64,000 bases of DNA. It comes from Pulveribacter suum (lineage in GTDB: Bacteria; Pseudomonadota; Gammaproteobacteria; Burkholderiales; Burkholderiaceae_C). Each line of letters opens with the position of its first letter. Position 1 is the first letter of the stretch. Shown here piece by piece: positions 62,171 through 64,000 of the stretch. The position numbers and the translations under genes were made by a program. The notes below the pieces were generated by a model that was not told the DNA's origin, did no database searches, and saw only the letters and a program-made list of their open reading frames with translations. The stretch lies in NCBI RefSeq assembly GCF_003013695.1, contig NZ_CP027792.1, positions 950,501 to 1,014,500 of the forward strand, given 5' to 3'.

Positions 62171-62622
62171 GCGGCGCGCCCGCTGCCGCCGTCGCCACCC
62201 CTGCCGCTGACGCGGTCCCGCCGCACTTCCAGACCTTCCTGGCCTTTGACTTTGGCGCCAAGCGCACGGGCGTGGCCGTGGGCACGCGCATGCTGGGCAC
62301 CGCCTCGCCCCAGGCGACCATCCGCGCCGAGGGCGCGGACGCCCGCTTTGCCCAGGTGGCCGAGCGCATCCGCGAGTGGCAGCCCGACGCGCTGGTGGTG
62401 GGCATTCCCGTGCACCCCGACGGCACGGCCCATGAGAACACCGAGCGCGCCCTGAAGTTCTCGCGCCAGCTGCGCGGCCGCTTCGGCCTGCCCGTGTATG
62501 GCGTGGACGAGCGCTACAGCACCACCGCCGCGCTGGAGGACGGCGCGCGCGACGCCGATGCGGGTGCGGCCTGCATCATCCTGGAACAGTTTCTGAGGAG
62601 CCTCCCCCATGACCCATCCTGA
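62167..62622 (+). CDS. ruvX: Putative pre-16S rRNA nuclease (YqgF/RuvX)
   Basis: The 151-residue RNase H-fold protein matures the 5' end of 16S rRNA in E. coli and was earlier called a Holliday-junction resolvase. Catalytic acids appear in LAFDFGAKRTGVAVG (Asp), VDERYSTTAA (Glu) and the late DADAGAACIILEQFL (Asp). The N-terminus is 15-20 residues longer than usual and Ala/Pro-rich. It overlaps yqgE and pyrR at both ends. Confidence 0.94.
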   Translation: MSGAPAAAVATPAADAVPPHFQTFLAFDFGAKRTGVAVGTRMLGTASPQATIRAEGADARFAQVAERIREWQPDALVVGIPVHPDGTAHENTERALKFSRQLRGRFGLPVYGVDERYSTTAALEDGARDADAGAACIILEQFLRSLPHDPS

Positions 62623-63130
62623 CGCCAACCGGCCCGGCCACCTGCTGCTGGACGCCGAGGCGCTGTACGCGGAGCTCGCGCGCGGCGTGCGCGCGCTGCT
62701 GGCGCCGGGCACCCGGCTGGCCGGCATCACCTCCGGCGGCGCCTGGCTGGCCGAGCGGCTGCAGCGCGACCTGGGCCTGGCGGATGCGCCTGGCGTGCTG
62801 TCCTCGTCGCTGCACCGCGACGACTTCGCCCGCCGGGGCCTGGCCGCCAGCGCGCAGACCCAGCTGCCGTTCGACGTGAACGGCGCCGACATCCTGGTGC
62901 TGGACGACGTGCTCTACACCGGCCGCACCGTGCGCGCCGTGCTCAACGAGCTGTTCGACTATGGCCGCCCGGCGCGCGTGCGCCTGGCCGTGCTGGTGGA
63001 CCGCGGCGGGCGCGAGCTGCCGGTCGCCGCCGAGTTCGCGGCCGCCCGTGTGCTGCTTGCGCCCAGCCAGTCGCTGGCGCTGGCCCGCACCGAAGCCGGC
63101 GCCTTCCATTTCGACGTCAAAGAGGCCTGA
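62609..63130 (+). CDS. pyrR: PyrR-type uracil phosphoribosyltransferase/regulator
   Basis: The 173-residue protein has the phosphoribosyltransferase signature [19 protein letters not shown] and the PyrR-type late block [17 protein letters not shown]. In Bacillus PyrR binds pyr mRNA to attenuate transcription; in this group it may act mainly as an enzyme. It overlaps ruvX by 14 bases and ends two bases before pyrB. Confidence 0.94.
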   Translation: MTHPDANRPGHLLLDAEALYAELARGVRALLAPGTRLAGITSGGAWLAERLQRDLGLADAPGVLSSSLHRDDFARRGLAASAQTQLPFDVNGADILVLDDVLYTGRTVRAVLNELFDYGRPARVRLAVLVDRGGRELPVAAEFAAARVLLAPSQSLALARTEAGAFHFDVKEA

Positions 63131-63132
63131 CG

Positions 63133-64000
63133 GTGCTGTACAAGCGCAACCCCCAACTGAACAAGAACGGCGAGCTGATCCACCTGCTGTCCATCGAAGG
63201 GCTGCCGCGCGACACGCTGACCCACATCCTGGACACGGCCGCCAACTTCGTCAGCGTCAACGACCGCGAGGTCAAGAAGGTGCCACTCTTGCGCGGCAAG
63301 AGCGTGTTCAACCTGTTCTTCGAGAACAGCACGCGCACCCGCACCACCTTCGAGATCGCCGCCAAGCGCCTGTCGGCCGATGTCTTCAACCTGGACATCG
63401 CGCGCTCTTCCACCGCCAAGGGCGAGACGCTGCTGGACACCATCGACAACCTCTCGGCCATGGCCGCCGACCTGTTTGTGGTGCGCCACAGCGAGTCCGG
63501 CGCGCCCTACCTGATCGCCCAGCACGTGGCGCCTCACGTGCACGTGGTGAATGCTGGCGACGGGCGCCACTCGCACCCCACGCAGGGGCTGCTGGACATG
63601 TACACCATCCGGCACTACAAGCGCGATTTTTCCAACCTCACGGTGGCCATCGTCGGCGACGTGCTGCACTCGCGCGTGGCGCGCTCGGACATCCACGCGC
63701 TGACCACGCTGGGCGCGGCCGAGGTGCGCGTGGTGGGCCCGCGCACGCTGGTGCCGTCCGATCTGTCGCACATGGGCGTGCGCGTGTTCCACAACCTGGA
63801 AGACGGCATTCGCGGCTGCGACGTGGTCATCACGCTGCGGCTGCAAAACGAGCGCATGAGCGGCGCGCTGCTGCCTTCCAGCCAGGAGTACTCCAAAAGC
63901 TTCGGCCTGACGCCCGAGAAGCTGCTCCTGGCCAAGCCCGACGCCATCGTCATGCACCCCGGCCCCATCAACCGCGGCGTGGAGATCGACTCCGCCGTGG
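63133..64000 (+). CDS. pyrB: Aspartate carbamoyltransferase catalytic subunit (3' end outside window)
   Basis: PyrB makes carbamoyl-aspartate, the first committed pyrimidine step. The visible 289 residues start at GTG 63133 and run off the window edge. Motifs: carbamoyl-phosphate site [48 protein letters not shown], and [16 protein letters not shown] at the edge, so about 30 residues are missing. Only two bases separate it from pyrR, so pyrR-pyrB is an operon, probably continuing from yqgE and ruvX. Confidence 0.96.
   Translation, partial: MLYKRNPQLNKNGELIHLLSIEGLPRDTLTHILDTAANFVSVNDREVKKVPLLRGKSVFNLFFENSTRTRTTFEIAAKRLSADVFNLDIARSSTAKGETLLDTIDNLSAMAADLFVVRHSESGAPYLIAQHVAPHVHVVNAGDGRHSHPTQGLLDMYTIRHYKRDFSNLTVAIVGDVLHSRVARSDIHALTTLGAAEVRVVGPRTLVPSDLSHMGVRVFHNLEDGIRGCDVVITLRLQNERMSGALLPSSQEYSKSFGLTPEKLLLAKPDAIVMHPGPINRGVEIDSAV

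Overview
The window is one contiguous piece of a high-G+C (about 70% by eye) betaproteobacterial chromosome. It carries only housekeeping and regulatory genes, with no plasmid, phage or transposase genes. The gene order fits Comamonadaceae (Acidovorax/Alicycliphilus-like): accB-accC-prmA-DUF3426 protein; histone H1-like/nrdB/nrdA/ampD/pilR/pilS/PP0621/ccsA against ffh; dusB-fis-purH; hemL-thiD against rubredoxin-pilGHIJL-yqgE-ruvX-pyrR-pyrB. Genus is inference.

Layout. 1-4647: 3' part of mtgA, a low-G+C membrane protein, ruvC, mpl, an unknown protein and a TlpA-like thioredoxin. 4765-10071: fatty-acid genes accB and accC, split by an odd 284-base gap holding a palindromic repeat and a diverged duplicate of the accC start, then prmA, a zinc-ribbon membrane protein and a PfkB kinase. 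10247-15550: histone H1-like protein and class Ia ribonucleotide reductase (nrdB, nrdA) with tandem NrdR boxes. 15647-20385: ampD, pilR, pilS, a small PP0621-type protein and a cytochrome c assembly protein, all minus strand. 20477-23039: ffh, then a broken PLP-enzyme gene. 23176-31756: opgH, opgG, glrR, qseG-like, glrK and miaB on the minus strand. 31773-34169: a small exported protein, a chemoreceptor and tRNA-Met. 34210-43365: metabolic and envelope genes, including a decayed VanX-like lipoprotein. 43467-46953: dusB-fis-purH and a monohaem cytochrome. 47070-51234: phoD, hemL, thiD. 51329-61415: rubredoxin and the Pil-Chp twitching chemosensory operon, ending in a 2061-residue CheA-type kinase. 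61541-64000: yqgE, ruvX, pyrR and the start of pyrB.

How genes work together. PilS/PilR (16221-19362) and PilG/H/I/J/L (51548-61415) are two systems that control type IV pili. GlrK/QseG/GlrR is a membrane-stress type two-component system placed next to opgGH, which makes periplasmic glucans. mtgA, mpl and ampD serve peptidoglycan synthesis and recycling.

The most unusual non-coding feature is a family of short palindromic intergenic elements, eight copies here, sharing an AGCGCTTG/CAAGCGCT stem and an A/T-looped GCTAT/ATAGC hairpin. One copy marks the broken edge of the pseudogene. No gene-free stretch exceeds 300 bases; the longest are 5230-5513 and 15400-15646, both annotated. I found no CRISPR array, insertion sequence, integrase or clear new defence or biosynthetic system.
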